Translations under genes and position numbers: made by a program
Assembly: GCA_020747015.1 (NCBI GenBank)
Contig: JAGTJM010000004.1
Location: forward strand, 248,001 to 312,000
Direction: 5' to 3'
From: Pyrenochaeta sp. MPI-SDFR-AT-0127
Taxonomy: Eukaryota > Ascomycota > Dothideomycetes > Pleosporales > Cucurbitariaceae
Length of the DNA stretch: 64,000 nt
Shown here: piece after piece, positions 43,774 through 56,293 of the stretch
Position numbering within the stretch: the stretch's first letter is position 1
Layout: each line of letters opens with the position of its first letter
Notes under the pieces: generated by a model
The model's input: only the letters and a program-made list of their open reading frames with translations
The model's database searches: none
What the model was told of the DNA's origin: nothing

Positions 43774-45163
43774 AGTGAGCGACTGTCACAACTTGTGACC
43801 GTGAGACGAGCGAGCGTTATTCTGTGGGCGATTCCTGCGAAACCTTCTGGGCTTATAAGCCTTTGGTCCAGTGCCTTGATATCGCGACGATAATGCACCA
43901 AGCTAGTTGCAGGGAACCGTACGCGACGACCAGTAGGAAAGAGGAGCCGAGGACACGCTAATGGAACGAACGGCGTGCAGACGTGGAGTCCGCGGGGGAA
44001 AAAGAATGTCGAAAGAGTGACTGGAGGGTGAGAGTGATGAGGTGGGCAGACGTTCAATACATCAGCAGGTCGGAAACCGGCATTTGCTGATTTATTAGAA
44101 CCTTCCCTTCTCGAAATCGCACAAGCGCCCCTCAATCTCGGTAGGGACTACTTTCACGATAGCCGGGATATTTCAAGCATCTTTGCGACTGCCCGTTTCA
44201 CAGGCGCAAACAGTCGCAACCATGCCCATGCTGACTTCTCGCAATCCAGTTCTCGTCACTGGTTGTATTCTCTATTAGCGGTCTATGGGCGCGTCAGGCT
44301 CCCGAATGCAGCACCGTCGGGTTCTCGTCAGCATCACTCTCAACCCCGTGTTGGTTATCCAGAAATGTTGTGATGCCATTTCCGAAACAACCTGGCAGGG
44401 ATGGCAGGGGCCCTGGACAGCGCTTGCGCACCAATAAGCATATTGGAACCTCTGTTTCGAGATCTTGGCCTGCTGATATAAAGTATTAAGTTGACGCGCA
44501 ATTACCGGAAGAAACGCAACAACGACTGCATATAGACTGAATCCGGTCTTAGCAAGATGGATGGTCTTCCGGTATTATGGACAGTGTTCTCGACGTTGAC
44601 TAGCGACTGTCCTCATGTCTAAGGTAGCCTGCCGCACCTTGAAAGCGGTCCGTGTGCATAATAAGCTCTTTAGTATGTGCTTACCGTTGATATGCTAGGA
44701 TTGGGAGGTAGGATGGAAGCTTGATACAAGAACAATTGTCTTCATAACAAATTCGCTGCTTATATGGATTGAATGGCACGTACTGAGCATTTCACTGCAT
44801 ATCTTTGAATCTGCACTAATATTCATTGCAACCTCTGGTTGAGAGCATTCTGGTGAGTTCTCCGATCTAAATTGTGCAGTGTACCTGGTACTTAATGGTT
44901 TGCTGGACCAACACTCCATTCCTCAAGTACACACCTTGTTTGTGTTCCCTGACGCCGGCGCTATGGAAATCATAACTACGTGCCTTTTCAACCAGGAAGG
45001 TTGTTGGGGGAGCCAAACGCTATCGCTCGGCGGCGCTCATGGTCGTGCTCCAAGGATCAGGCAACTTGTTCGGCGTCTTATGGGATTCGCGCGTAGGCAA
45101 CTGGCTGCCTTGGTTGAGAGTATAGAACCATGTGGTCCTGAAGGCCGGTCTCCTCATTGTCTC
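43774..45163. other. Intergenic, no gene recognised
   Basis: About 1.4 kb upstream of the GH72 gene and downstream of MTR3. Short open frames at 43737-44135 (-) and 44695-44919 (-) have no known motif. It should contain the GH72 promoter. No repeat or RNA gene seen. Confidence 0.35.
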
Positions 45164-46287
45164 TCATCCTGTCATCTCTACGTCTTGCACCTTCCTCTTC
45201 AAATTGCCTTCGGCATTTCCCATTTGTCCTGCCAGTTTTGCCTGGAGCGATTCGAGCAGAACTTCCTTTACCACCGCCAAGTTGCCCACGGCCGCATACG
45301 TAGCTCCCTCAATCAAGGCATCCGGATCTGCACCAACATCTCCCTTCATCCAAATCTCCGTGATCTCATCTCTTGAAGCGAGGTAGCCAACCACACATGC
45401 CGCAACAACGTCCTTGTGCTCCGCCAAACACGGGTCCAATATCCTAGCCAGCTCTTTCTCGTTCTCTGAGGTTGGGTTTCGTGTAATTGCTGCAACGCCT
45501 CCACACACGACATCCACACAATCAATTCCAGCGTCTGTGATCGCAGCACTGGCGACTGTTATACAGCCCGCCAACACATTCAGCAGGCCCCATCCACTTC
45601 CATTTGCATTCCCTTCACTCTCAGCATCGCCCCACCAGCCATCCTCATCGCCCTCTAGAATCGTGATCACAACCTCAACCCCACTCTTAGGCCATCTCTC
45701 GCCAATGATCACCCCTCGCAGTGCAGTCTCAAGGTGTACTCCAAGATCTCGTTCTGTGGCGTCGCGGATATAGCCTCTTCGATGTCGTGTTGCAAATGGT
45801 GCAAATTTGACAGTTGTAGTGAGGAGAAGTGACGGACTGAACGGCGCGCTGCGGGGAAGCGGTTTGGGTCCTTGAATTGAGGCCGCGATCTTGAGAGACG
45901 ACGTTGGCGGTATGAGAGTCGATGCTGTGGAGGGAGAGGAAGAAGGTATTTCGAGGTAGGCAGATCCCGATGCAGAGGGTATTATGGAGGTCTGGAGGAC
46001 TGCGTTGAGTTAGCAAAAGTGAATGGGTTTAACAATGTTCGCAAAGGCAGTCTGGAGAGTTCGGACAGGTCAACCACGTTGAGATCCTCTCATGAACCTC
46101 TAAAAACAGCGCGAAGTAGCTTAAATAGCATACGTAGGCACTTACATATTTTGCGGAGCTCACTCGGACCTCTTGATCTTGTCGGCCTCAATGATTGGAG
46201 ATATCCAGGTTCTTTGACCGCTCGCGCGAACACAGGTGCACTTGTGCCACCACTTGGTGCATTGTTCCTCCTCCTGTCTGTATTCAT
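45164..46287 (-). CDS. MTR3: Exosome core subunit Mtr3 (RNase PH-like)
   Basis: A non-catalytic ring subunit of the RNA exosome, needed for 3' processing and decay of rRNA, snoRNA and mRNA. Exons on the minus strand are 46287-46146 and 45999-45164, total 325 residues. The start MNTDRRRNNAPSG matches the family's typical opening; the exon junction gives RKIFLQTSIIPSASGSAYLEIP, where the last part is the conserved RNase PH-fold strand. Later segments are TVKFAPFATRHRRGYIRDATERD, VITILEGDEDGWWG and CITVASAAITDAGIDCVDVV. An earlier in-frame Met at 46383 exists but adds unrelated sequence. Confidence 0.9.
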
Positions 46288-48429
46288 TGTGGTGTTATCT
46301 TTTGTTTGGCGGGTCCTTCCAAGTTGTGGTCCCGCCGAAATAACTGGGTGACTAAGCTGCCAAGAGTTCGTGCTGAAGCTCAATTTTCTTTCGCTTGAGC
46401 TCCAACTTTCCTTCTTACCTCACTTCTCCGCGCAAGGTATGTATTCATGTTTCCAGTTCGCCCTTCTCTTCACTTTTATGATTGATAACCCCTGAATTAC
46501 GTTCTCGTGATCTTAAATGAGCATTGAACAACATGCACCACCGTCTGATCCAAGTCAATCACATCAAAGTTTCGCATCACACTCTGCGGATCCTGACTGA
46601 CTTTGACTAGATGCTGCGAGTCTTCGAGCGCATACGCGATGGGTATACTGTACAAACACTTCGACCGCGCGCTCCCAGTTGAGCTTATGCCATTGGCTAT
46701 CGCTCTGTGTACAACACTCGGCTGAAAGTCAAAAACATATCAAAGTTGAAGAGGCATCTACTGCACCATTCGCAATGATCATCAGATTTCGATGAGAATT
46801 TGGCCTACACACTCACGTAGTCTTGGATCGCATCGCATCGGTACTGATTTTGTTCTTGCACTGCAGGTTCAACTGATTGGTAAGTAAACTTTCACCTTTC
46901 TTGACACGCTACTCCAATGATGAACGTATTATTTCAGTTCTGCTACTGAATTCTATTGAAGACAACTCATACCGCTTACCTTTGTCTGATCTTGGTTACC
47001 TATCTACTACATTGTCAAATTGCGCTTTGAAAACACCATCGCTGACATGTATCATAGATCATAAATGTTAGTTTCTGGACGGCTTCTCCTTCATCATGGT
47101 AAGTTGAATGATCCCCATTATTATCGCCAGGAGGAAAACCTAGTCTATCCATTCAACGACATCTACCGCCGGGTCACCCTCTCGCACTCTACCAGTCTCG
47201 GCTGGGATGATGAGTTGTAGAGTTGTACTGCAGGCTTGTTCTGTGGCGCGTCATTGTGGTCTTCGAGCACGAGGATTATGGCACTCCGTCTTGGGTTGCC
47301 AAATCTAAGGCCGGCGGTGGGGAGTGACTTAAAAAGGCTGTCTGAGCACGAAGCGTTCATTGCTGGACTTTTGCAAAAGTGGTTCTCGAATGTCGTTGAC
47401 CAGTATTACAGGGGTCGTTACTTTAGCCTGACTTGGAAATGGCTGGCTATGTGAAAGTTGTGAGTATGAAGCGTAACCGCTGCTGCATAGGAACTCACTG
47501 GTAAGCCGCTGTAGTGTTGTGTTTGTAGAGTAGAGAATAATATGACGTATTTCGTATTTATATCATTCAATGTGCCACTGCTCGTATTGAACATATTGAC
47601 TTGGGATGGGCATGCCATGATCTGATGTTGGGCCTTTGTAGTCTACATCAGTAAGCAGCTGAAACGAAAATCACTGTCGTCATTAGGGGCGCATGCTATA
47701 TTTGGACGGATTCAACACGACCGCCACAACCTCGAGAGTACTATAATGTTGCAAATGCTGCGTGTGTTATTATCGAATAACACTCATCGTCGCTATTTCG
47801 GTAATAAGTCCTCCTGCACATCATTGCTCCCAGTGGAACTCTGAAACATCGATATTAGGGGCTTGGCACAGCTTCACACGTTAGCAGGCAATCTTGAAAG
47901 CTGTCCATAGATTTCTCACAACCACTCTGCATCCCACCGGCCTCGCGTGTCGAATCCCTTGATCGGCCTTCCCGCTTCGGAAGACGCCACCAAAGCTATC
48001 AGGGCCCTATCTGGACGTCAACGGTGGCCTTAGCGAAATAAATCCTGGGCCAAGGCTTGTCTCCAGCGGTCATTGAGCTGCGCAACCTCCTAAAACGCTC
48101 GCAATCTCTCCACTCAGATCCTGATACCGGACGAACATCCCTTGCGGCCGTTGTCGCGAATAGCAATTATTTCCCGAGAGGCTGGACTCGACGTTGAAGG
48201 TGTCGTGCTCTGTCCAGCGACTCGGTGATCTGGCGGGTCGACTGCGACCGGGGGTGCCCAAGGGAGACTCCAGAGCGACCCCAATCAGGAAGACAATTCT
48301 CTGAATGTTGCCCTTACATTCCTCGTCGAAAGGGAAGATGCATCGCCATGCTTTCTCCAATGGGGCCTATCCTTCGTCAGGAGGGAGCACATTTTCTATC
48401 CAACCTCACAAGTACGTTCTGCAGCCGCG
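46288..48429. other. Longest gene-free stretch of the window
   Basis: About 2.1 kb without a gene I can support. A frame at 46877-47071 and another at 47236-47454 (ending GLLQKWFSNVVDQYYRGRYFSLTWKWLAM) have protein-like wording but no homology I recognise and no splice model. A minus frame at 48070-48360 faces the Anp1 leader. The final part holds the Anp1 promoter. No terminal repeats or transposase remnants seen. Confidence 0.35.
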
Positions 48430-49962
48430 ATGTTCAGCGCAGCGCTCCCACCGCATCTGCCCTCGCACCTCCTTTACTACCACGACTCCAAGAAGCATGA
48501 TTCTAATTTCCATTGCAACTGCAGATTTCAGCCGCGGACACAACCTGCGTTAAGACGACGGAGACAGTTAATACAGCGCCTGCTGCTTGCAGGTTCACTG
48601 TTCTTCACAGCCCTTTTCTTCTTCTTCCCCGACCTGCGACCGAATCTAGGATCCGGGCCCCTCAGCTTCATCACGTCAAGCGAAGACTCGCAACTCGAAA
48701 CGGTTCGATACTATGATCTCAATAACGTGCAGGGAACCGCGAGGGGGTGGGAAAGGGAGGAAAGGATACTGCTATGCGCGCCACTGCGAGACGCAGCGCC
48801 GCATCTGAACATGTTCTTCAGCCACTTGAAGAATCTGACGTATCCGCACAATCTCATTGACCTAGCTTTCCTTGTCGGAGACTCTAAGGATAATACAATC
48901 TCTCTCCTGACGGAGAAACTTGAAGAATTGCAAGCGGATCCGGATCCAAAGCAGCAATTTGGTGAGTTATCAATCATGGAGAAGGACTTTGGTCAGAAAG
49001 TCAATCAGGATGTTGAGAGCAGACACGGTTTCGCGGCCCAGGCTGGTCGCCGCAAGTCAATGGCTCAGGCACGCAACTGGCTCCTGAGTGCCGCACTGCG
49101 ACCCACGCACAGCTGGGTATATTGGAGAGACGTCGACGTGGAGACAGCTCCATTCACCATCTTGGAGGATCTCATGCGACACAACAAGGATGTCATTGTA
49201 CCAAGTAAGCTGGGCCGAGTTTCGCAAGGGATCATGATGCTAATGGTTATATCTAGATGTCTGGCGCCCGCTTCCCGATTGGCTTGGTGGAGAACAACCA
49301 TACGATTTGAACTCGTGGCAGGAGTCGGAGACTGCACTTGCACTTGCTGATACACTCGATGAGGATGCAGTCATTGTGGAAGGTTATGCAGAGTACGCTA
49401 CCTGGCGCCCGCATTTGGCCTACCTTCGTGACCCGTACGGCGACCCAGATATGGAAATGGAAATTGATGGTGTAGGGGGTGTCAGCATTCTCGCTAAAGC
49501 CAAGGTGTTCCGGTCTGGCGTTCACTTCCCTGCCTTTAGCTTCGAAAAGCATGCGGAAACTGAAGGATTTGGCAAGGTATATTGTGTTTGCATAACAATT
49601 TTGACCGCGCTAACAAGTCGCAGATGGCCAAGCGTATGAAGTTCTCCGTCGTTGGTCTTCCCCATTACACTATCTGGCATCTCTACGAACCTAGTGTTGA
49701 TGATATTCGACACATGGAAGAGATGGAAAAAGAACGCAAAGCTAAGGAAGCCGAGGAAGCAGCAAAGAAGGCGCGCATGGACAAGCTTCATGAATCGTTC
49801 GATTCCAAGTCCAGCGACTGGGAGAAGGAGAAAGCTGCGGTCCAGGATCTAGTACAGAAAGCTAAAAAGGCGGAGAAGGATGAAGCGGAAAAGGAGGAGT
49901 CAGCGAAAGGGGAGCCCAAGAAGGCGGAACCCGAGCACAAGAAGGAAGAGGAGAAGTCGTAG
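48430..49962 (+). CDS. ANP1: Mannan polymerase II subunit, Anp1/Mnn9 family alpha-1,6-mannosyltransferase
   Basis: A Golgi type II membrane enzyme that extends the alpha-1,6-mannan backbone of N-glycans. Exons are 48430-49204, 49257-49576 and 49624-49962 (477 residues). The signal anchor is LIQRLLLAGSLFFTALFFFFPD. Family motifs are ILLCAPLRDAAPHLNMFF, DLAFLVGDSKDNT, AQARNWLLSAAL and the DXD-like VYWRDVDVETAPF (near 231), then VIVPNVWRPLPDW across intron 1. The C-terminal ~80 residues are Lys/Glu-rich and probably coiled. The start is uncertain: residues before RRRQLIQ do not look conserved, and another ATG at 48348 opens a plausible leader in a different frame that would need an intron I could not place. 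Confidence 0.87.
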
Positions 49963-50762
49963 TGTTCTCAGTACGTTTGTTCGTGAAGTGCTCTAGGCTG
50001 CCCTATCTGACCAGCAGCTAGGTTGATGATCTTGGAGATAAAAGGCTAGGGCAGGACCGCAACGACACTCACGATTCCTTTCGAAGGCCTGGAAAGAGTC
50101 CATGCAGGCCATCTTTCTGGTACGCCTCATGTATGTGGCGACAGGCGCATACGAAATAAGTTTCTTCTGATAATGAAGCTGGACATTATTCAAGGCAACA
50201 TACGTTTGCCGGGCCGGTCTCTATCTGGTGGCATGTCGAGCAAGTTTCTATATTGATGGGCGTTTGAAGACAAGATTTGAAGGATTGTATACATTAGACA
50301 GCTGTTGCATCATGGGCGTTGTGAACTAGCTCGACAGCAAGATTTGAGCGTCGCATTTGTTTGTAACAATATCAAAATATTCTCAAGCTATATCAAACGT
50401 TATTCGAACTGATTCGATTGTGTGTTTCTCACATGTGCGTCTGTCCCAGGCTCGGACACCCTGGCATTTCGGACCTCCGTCGCGAGCTACTACCAATTAT
50501 TCAGGTCACCTAAGCTATTTGATCCTGATACTGTTGCCTTCCACCCAGCTGCATTGTTGCAAAGGACACGACTATTCTCTTTTCTACATCCTTCAAAAAA
50601 GCTTTAGCAACAGGCAGTCACTTTGCGAAGGATGCGTGTCCTCTCCAGGAACTACTAAACTGGACAATTAGCTGTCCATGTCCCCGCTACGATAAAGCCA
50701 CATTCGACGCGCCCACCACCTCGTTGTCGCATACCCAATCCTAAATCGAACTCGCCGGCGCC
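49963..50762. other. Intergenic, no gene recognised
   Basis: About 800 bp between Anp1 and the Arf GEF gene, both on the plus strand. The second half is presumably the GEF promoter. Nothing else seen. Confidence 0.35.
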
Positions 50763-53700
50763 ATGTCAAGCAGTGAAAGCGAGAGCAATGCTGCTGCCAC
50801 CCTTCAAGACTCGATCTCAAGCTTAGATCCCCGACCCATCACCGTCGCAGTCAACCCAGTAGCTCTGGTAGTTACAGAATGCATAACCGTCACTTCTGCG
50901 ATGCGGAAGCATGCCCGCTGGGCGCATTCTTCGGTATCTGCTATACTGGGCAGTTCATCGAACAAGACACCAGCTGTACAGCGGCGGGATCGAACAGGGC
51001 AGGGCATTGTAAGCCAAGGGGAACAAGAGGAGGCTGTACCGAGCAGATGGGGCCTCAGAGGAAAGAAAGGCAAGAGCATGCAGGACAATCCCTTAATGTC
51101 TGCTTTTGCACGCCTGAGAAATGATTTGAAGGGTTGCAAAGGTTGGTACAATGGTTGGTAAGATGCTGGACCTATGCTAACTTTACAGCAGACATTAGGA
51201 CCTTCGATACTCCTTCCATGCTCCACCCCTTCCTACAGGTTATTCGTTCCTCGTCGACCTCCGCGCCCATCACTTCGCTCGCCCTCATCGCAATCACAAA
51301 GTTCCTCTCATACGGCATCATTGGTCATGATTCCCCTCGTCTTTCAGAAGCTATGCAGCAGCTTTCCTCCGCAATCACGCACTGTCGCTTTGAAGCCAGC
51401 GACTCCGCAGCCGATGAGATTGTTCTTCTGCGTATCCTCAAGCTCATGGAAGGCATGATCTCGGGTCCAGGAGGACAGGTGTTGGGTGATGAGAGTGTCT
51501 GTGAGATGATGGAAACAGGCTTGAGCATGTGCTGTCAAGCGAGGCTATCCGAGCTACTTCGTCGGTCTGCAGAGATTGCTATGGTATCAATGTGCCAGGT
51601 CATATTCCGGAGACTGAAGACGCTAGAGATTGAGTCGCCAGAAGAGCTCGATGCCCTAGATGAGGAGTTGGAAGCAAACGAAGACCAGGACGGCTTGAAG
51701 ATGGACCCAACCGCTAACGGCGAGGGAGCCGCTTCGCAACACAAAGTTGAAGCACTCCAGCAGCCAAGTGGCTCGGAGAACGGTCAGGACGATAAGGATG
51801 GCACCCCAAACCCTGCAAGTAGTACTTTGGACCTCCCTGCAACAATCGATGGTGAACCACAACAACCCGTCGAAATTAAGCCGTACTCGCTACCCTCCAT
51901 AAGGGAACTTTTTCGGGTATTGGTAGACTTGCTGGACCCACACGATCGACAGCATACCGACACAATGCGCGTCATGGCATTACGAATTGTCGATGTGGCG
52001 CTAGAGGTTGCAGGACCGTCCATAGCAAGTCATCCTAGTCTTGCGAATTTGGCGAAGGATACTCTTTGCCGACACATCTTCCAGCTAGTCAGATCAGATA
52101 ACATGGCTATCCTGAACGAGTCGTTACGTGTTGCTGGGACTTTACTCGCGACATGCAGAAATGTCCTGAAGTTACAGCAGGAGCTGTATCTCTCATACCT
52201 GGTTGCTTGTCTCTTCCCGCGGGTTGGTATACCAATAGAGCCAGGCATCGAACCGTCGCTATATGAAGGCGTTCCAGAAGCGCCTAGTCTTATCAAACAA
52301 CCTCCACAGCAGAATAGCACTAGCGGCCGCTCAACACCAGTACCAGTCAAGGATCGACAAAAGCTCGGTCTAGAGGGAGGGGCCAGGAAGCCCGATGCTC
52401 GGGAAGCCATGGTCGAAAACCTTGGAGGCTTGGTGCGGATACCGTCTTTCATGGCCGAGTTGTTCGTCAATTACGACTGTGAAATTGATCGTGGGGATGT
52501 GTGCATGGACATCGTTGGCCTCCTTTCCAGGAATGCATTCCCAGATTCCGCTACGTGGAGCACAGTAAACGTGCCACCATTGTGCTTGGACGCTCTGCTT
52601 GGCTTCGTACAAACGATAGCAGATCGTTTGGAAGAGGAGCCTGTGACTGAAGGCTACCCAAGTGCTGTATATCTTCGTGAACAGCGAGCGCGAAAGGCGA
52701 CCATCATTCGAGGTGCAACTAAGTTCAATGAAAAACCAAAGGCTGGCATAGCATTTTTGGCATCTCAAGGCATCATCAAAGATCCAGATGATCCAAAGTG
52801 CATTGCCGAGTTCGTTAAAGGCACAACAAGAGTTGATAAGAAGGTTCTCGGAGAGTTCATCTCTAAGAAGGGCAGTGAAGGGATCCTGAACGCATTCATC
52901 AGTCAGTTTGACTTCACTGGACAGCGATTGGACGAAGCGCTTCGACAACTCCTACATGCTTTCCGTCTGCCAGGCGAGTCTGCTCTCATCGAACGGATTA
53001 TAACAGACTTTTCTGAACAATACTTCACAATGGCACAACCCGAAGGCATTGCGAATAAGGATGCCATCTTCGTCCTTACGTACGCAGTCATCATGCTGAA
53101 TACTGACCAGCACAATCCGAACCTGAAAGGTAACAAGCGAATGCAGTTGGAAGATTTCGCAAAAAATCTTAGGGGAGTCAATGATGGTAAAGACTTTGAT
53201 CCTGAGTATCTGAAAGCAATGTTTGAATCCATCAAGAACCGCGAAATCATCCTTCCAGAAGAGCACAATGATCGAAATGCCTACGATCATGCCTGGAAAG
53301 AGCTGCTTGTTAAGGTACAATCGACGTCGGATATTGTCATTTGCGAAACCAACATCTTCGACGCAGACATGTTTGCCGCAACCTGGAAACCCATTGTCGC
53401 GACTTTGTCATACGTCTTCATGTCAGCTACAGATGATGCTGTGTTCTCGCGCGTTGTCTTGGGCTTTGACCAGTGTGCTCAGATAGCCGCGAAATATGGA
53501 TTGAATGATGCTCTGGACCGCATCATATCATGTTTGTCATACATCAGCACATTGGCACCTGATGTGCCACCAAGCACATCGCTCAATACCGAAGTCCAGG
53601 CTGATAAGAAGAGCGTAATGGTCAGTGAGACTGCGGTGCGGTTCGGTCGGGATGGCAGGGCTCAATTGGCGACGGTTGTGCTCTTCCAGGTCATTAAGAG

Positions 53701-55812
53701 CAATGAAGCCTCAATACGAGACGGCTGGAATCATGTAAGTTCTCAGCTAAGCTCTAGTGAACGATCACTGACAATGATAGCTCATCCGAATCATGGTCAA
53801 TTTGTTTGTCAACTCATTGATACCTCCATACTTCCTTTCCTTCCAGAAGACTCTTGCTCTACCTCCAATACCTCTACAAAACCCCGCCCAAATCATCGAT
53901 CGCGCCGAGCGCCCTGCCGACACAGGCATCTTCTCAGCACTGACCTCTTACGTATCGAGCTTTGCCAATGACGAACCTCCAGAGCCTTCAGATCAAGAAA
54001 TTGAGTATACACTATGCACTGTGGACACAGTCAAGGAGTGTCATTTTGAAGACATTCTAGCAAATATTAGTCAATTGCCTGTTGAAGCGCTACGGTCACT
54101 ACTGATGTCGTTGCTCGAACATATTCCTGAAGATGGCTCACCACGAGTTATTGTGGTCAAGCCGGAGATCCCAGGAGTGAGTCCGCGATCGAATGGCCCA
54201 AGACAGAAAGGTAAAGGTCCGCTCTACGATCCAAGTCTAGTATTCGTCCTCGAGTTGGCAACCGTATTAGCACTACGAGACGAGGAGACTGTCAAGGAGC
54301 TCGCAAAAGATGTAACAGATGCGCTGTCGAGTGTCATCCGCGACGCAACCAAGCATCATTACGTGGTGATAGCTCGTTCAGTTTATTATCTCTTGAGCCT
54401 GCTCAAAGCCAGCAATGTAAGTGCATTCGATCCTCAATTCATTCGCAGTACTGACATGCTCAGGATTACGACTTCATCCGCGCTCCTGTTCTGCTACACA
54501 CATTTTCGAGCTTCAATGATGCACTACTCCACGAGTGCTCACAGCCTATTCTCAAGGGGTTGACAGATTGCTTCAAGGGCCCAAATGCTCTTCGAAGTGA
54601 ACTCGCAGGCTCGCCGGACTTCTGGACTATCCTTAACAGACTCTCAGGTGTGCCTGATGCAGCAGGAGATGTTTTCCAGCTTGTTGAAGACCTGACCACA
54701 TCTACTCAGCCTGGCATCACTGCAGACAACTATGAAGCTGCCATTGCGCTTCTCAACGAGTTCGCCACAGCGGCCCAAGTCGGGGCTCGCGAAGAGCAAC
54801 TGCACGATCAAGCTTCAAGACGAGGTAAAGGGCCAAAGACCAAGAAGCCAGAGAGCACCGAGGTTGTCGTACGTGGAAGCAAGGCCATGTCAATCGTTTT
54901 CCAGCTGTCCAGCAGAGTACCACACTTCATCGAACAATCCCATCTCGAAACTACTGAAGGTAAGCTTGCAACATTATGACGTATATTTCATCTATAAGTT
55001 ATCTGACAACTACCCCACAGCATGGACGGCTTATTGGTCTCCCATTCTCAAGACCCTAGCTCATCAATGCCTCAACCCTTGCCGTGAGATCAGGCAACAG
55101 GCCTTCTCCTCCCTCCAGCGTACGCTTCTCTCTAATGACCTCGCGTCACCCGACCACAAGGAGTGGACTGCTATCTTCAGCGAGGTGCTTGTTCCTCTCA
55201 TTACGCAACTGTTGAAGCCAGAAGTGTATCAGAGCGATCCACTTGGTATGAGTGAGACGCGTGTGCGTGCCGCAACATTACTATCCAAGGTCTTCTTGCA
55301 TTATTTGGTATTGTTGAGCGGGACAAATGAGTTGCTGGACTTATGGCTTAAGATCATTACGATCATGGATCGGTTGATGAACAGTGGACAGGGCGATAAT
55401 CTTGTAAGTGCCATTTATTCTATACCTCTGAAAACACCACAAGTACAGCTACTGACAATCACTATAGGAGGAGGCTGTATCCGAAAATCTCAAGAACATG
55501 CTCCTTGTCCTGTCAAACGGTGGTTACCTCGCACCGCCCTCTGACAATCCCGATGCAAACCCTAGACAAGAAGCCCTTTGGAACGAGACCTGGAAGCGTA
55601 TCAACCGCTTCCAACCAAATCTCTTTGCCGAACTGTTCCCGGAAGAGGCTGGGAAGCCACAGAAACCCAGGGCCTCTAGAGACGAGAGGGTGTCCAAGGA
55701 TGAGAGGAGAGAAGTTGATGTTACAGAGAGGAAAAGCAGAGAAGTCCCGAGCGAGAAGGTAGAAGAAGGGGATGCCAAGGATACTGGCAAGATCGCAGAA
55801 AAGGAAGGTTAG
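50763..55812 (+). CDS. Sec7-domain Arf guanine nucleotide exchange factor, Gea/GBF1 type
   Basis: Activates Arf GTPases at the early Golgi, driving COPI coat assembly. Exons: 50763-51141, 51189-53734, 53781-54416, 54464-54959, 55021-55403 and 55468-55812, total 1,594 residues with consistent phase. The first ~600 residues are the DCB and HUS regions, with the HUS box-like VENLGGLVRIPSFMAELFVNYDC. The Sec7 domain (about 625-815) has the catalytic Glu in FRLPGESALIERI and VMLNTDQHNPN. HDS regions follow, and the tail is highly charged (KDERREVDVTERKSREV). Intron 1 is odd: its donor reads GTTGGT, and two acceptors three bases apart (after TTACAG or TTACAGCAG) both keep the frame. Length matches fungal Gea proteins rather than Sec7. 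Confidence 0.92.
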
Positions 55813-56293
55813 AACCTAGTGTTCCATGCCGACGGCGTCAAGAATTTTGATATGTAGGCGCTACTACCGTATGCATCGCATTGTAGAATAGATGAAGAAG
55901 GTGGCATGTCCGTAATACTTGATTGAGTTCACGAAAGACCAAGAGGGTATTATAGTCCAACTCTCGCAGTGATGCTTGCAAGTGCTTGACTCAGCATTAA
56001 CGAAGACAGCAGTGAACAATTACGATCACGAGCAATGGCCGACTACGAAGCGTGTCTTACGAAGCGTATCTACGATCAACTACCTTGAGATCTTCTTTGA
56101 CTCAGTCTTGTCAAATTTCTGAAATAGTCAAACAAAAGGCAAAGACAAATGGTTTGAATTGCACCATGACCACGAACTGGCTGGTTTATTCCATTCTGAC
56201 TACGCCCGATCCGGATATGATGACAAGAATATGGAAAAGTAAGGCAGAGCCAGACGCCAAATGCAATTATGCACACACAGCCGACCATGTCAT
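55813..56293. other. Intergenic, between convergent 3' ends
   Basis: About 480 bp holding the 3' regions of the Arf GEF and Dicer genes. An open frame at 56052-56297 has no motif. Nothing else recognised. Confidence 0.35.

Noticed and set aside
44879..45376. 165-codon plus-strand frame ending inside MTR3
   Set aside because: The second half is antisense to the clear Mtr3 coding sequence and the first half has no known motif.
48070..48360. 96-codon minus-strand frame before Anp1
   Set aside because: No recognisable motif, overlaps the Anp1 promoter and leader, and its residue composition looks like chance.
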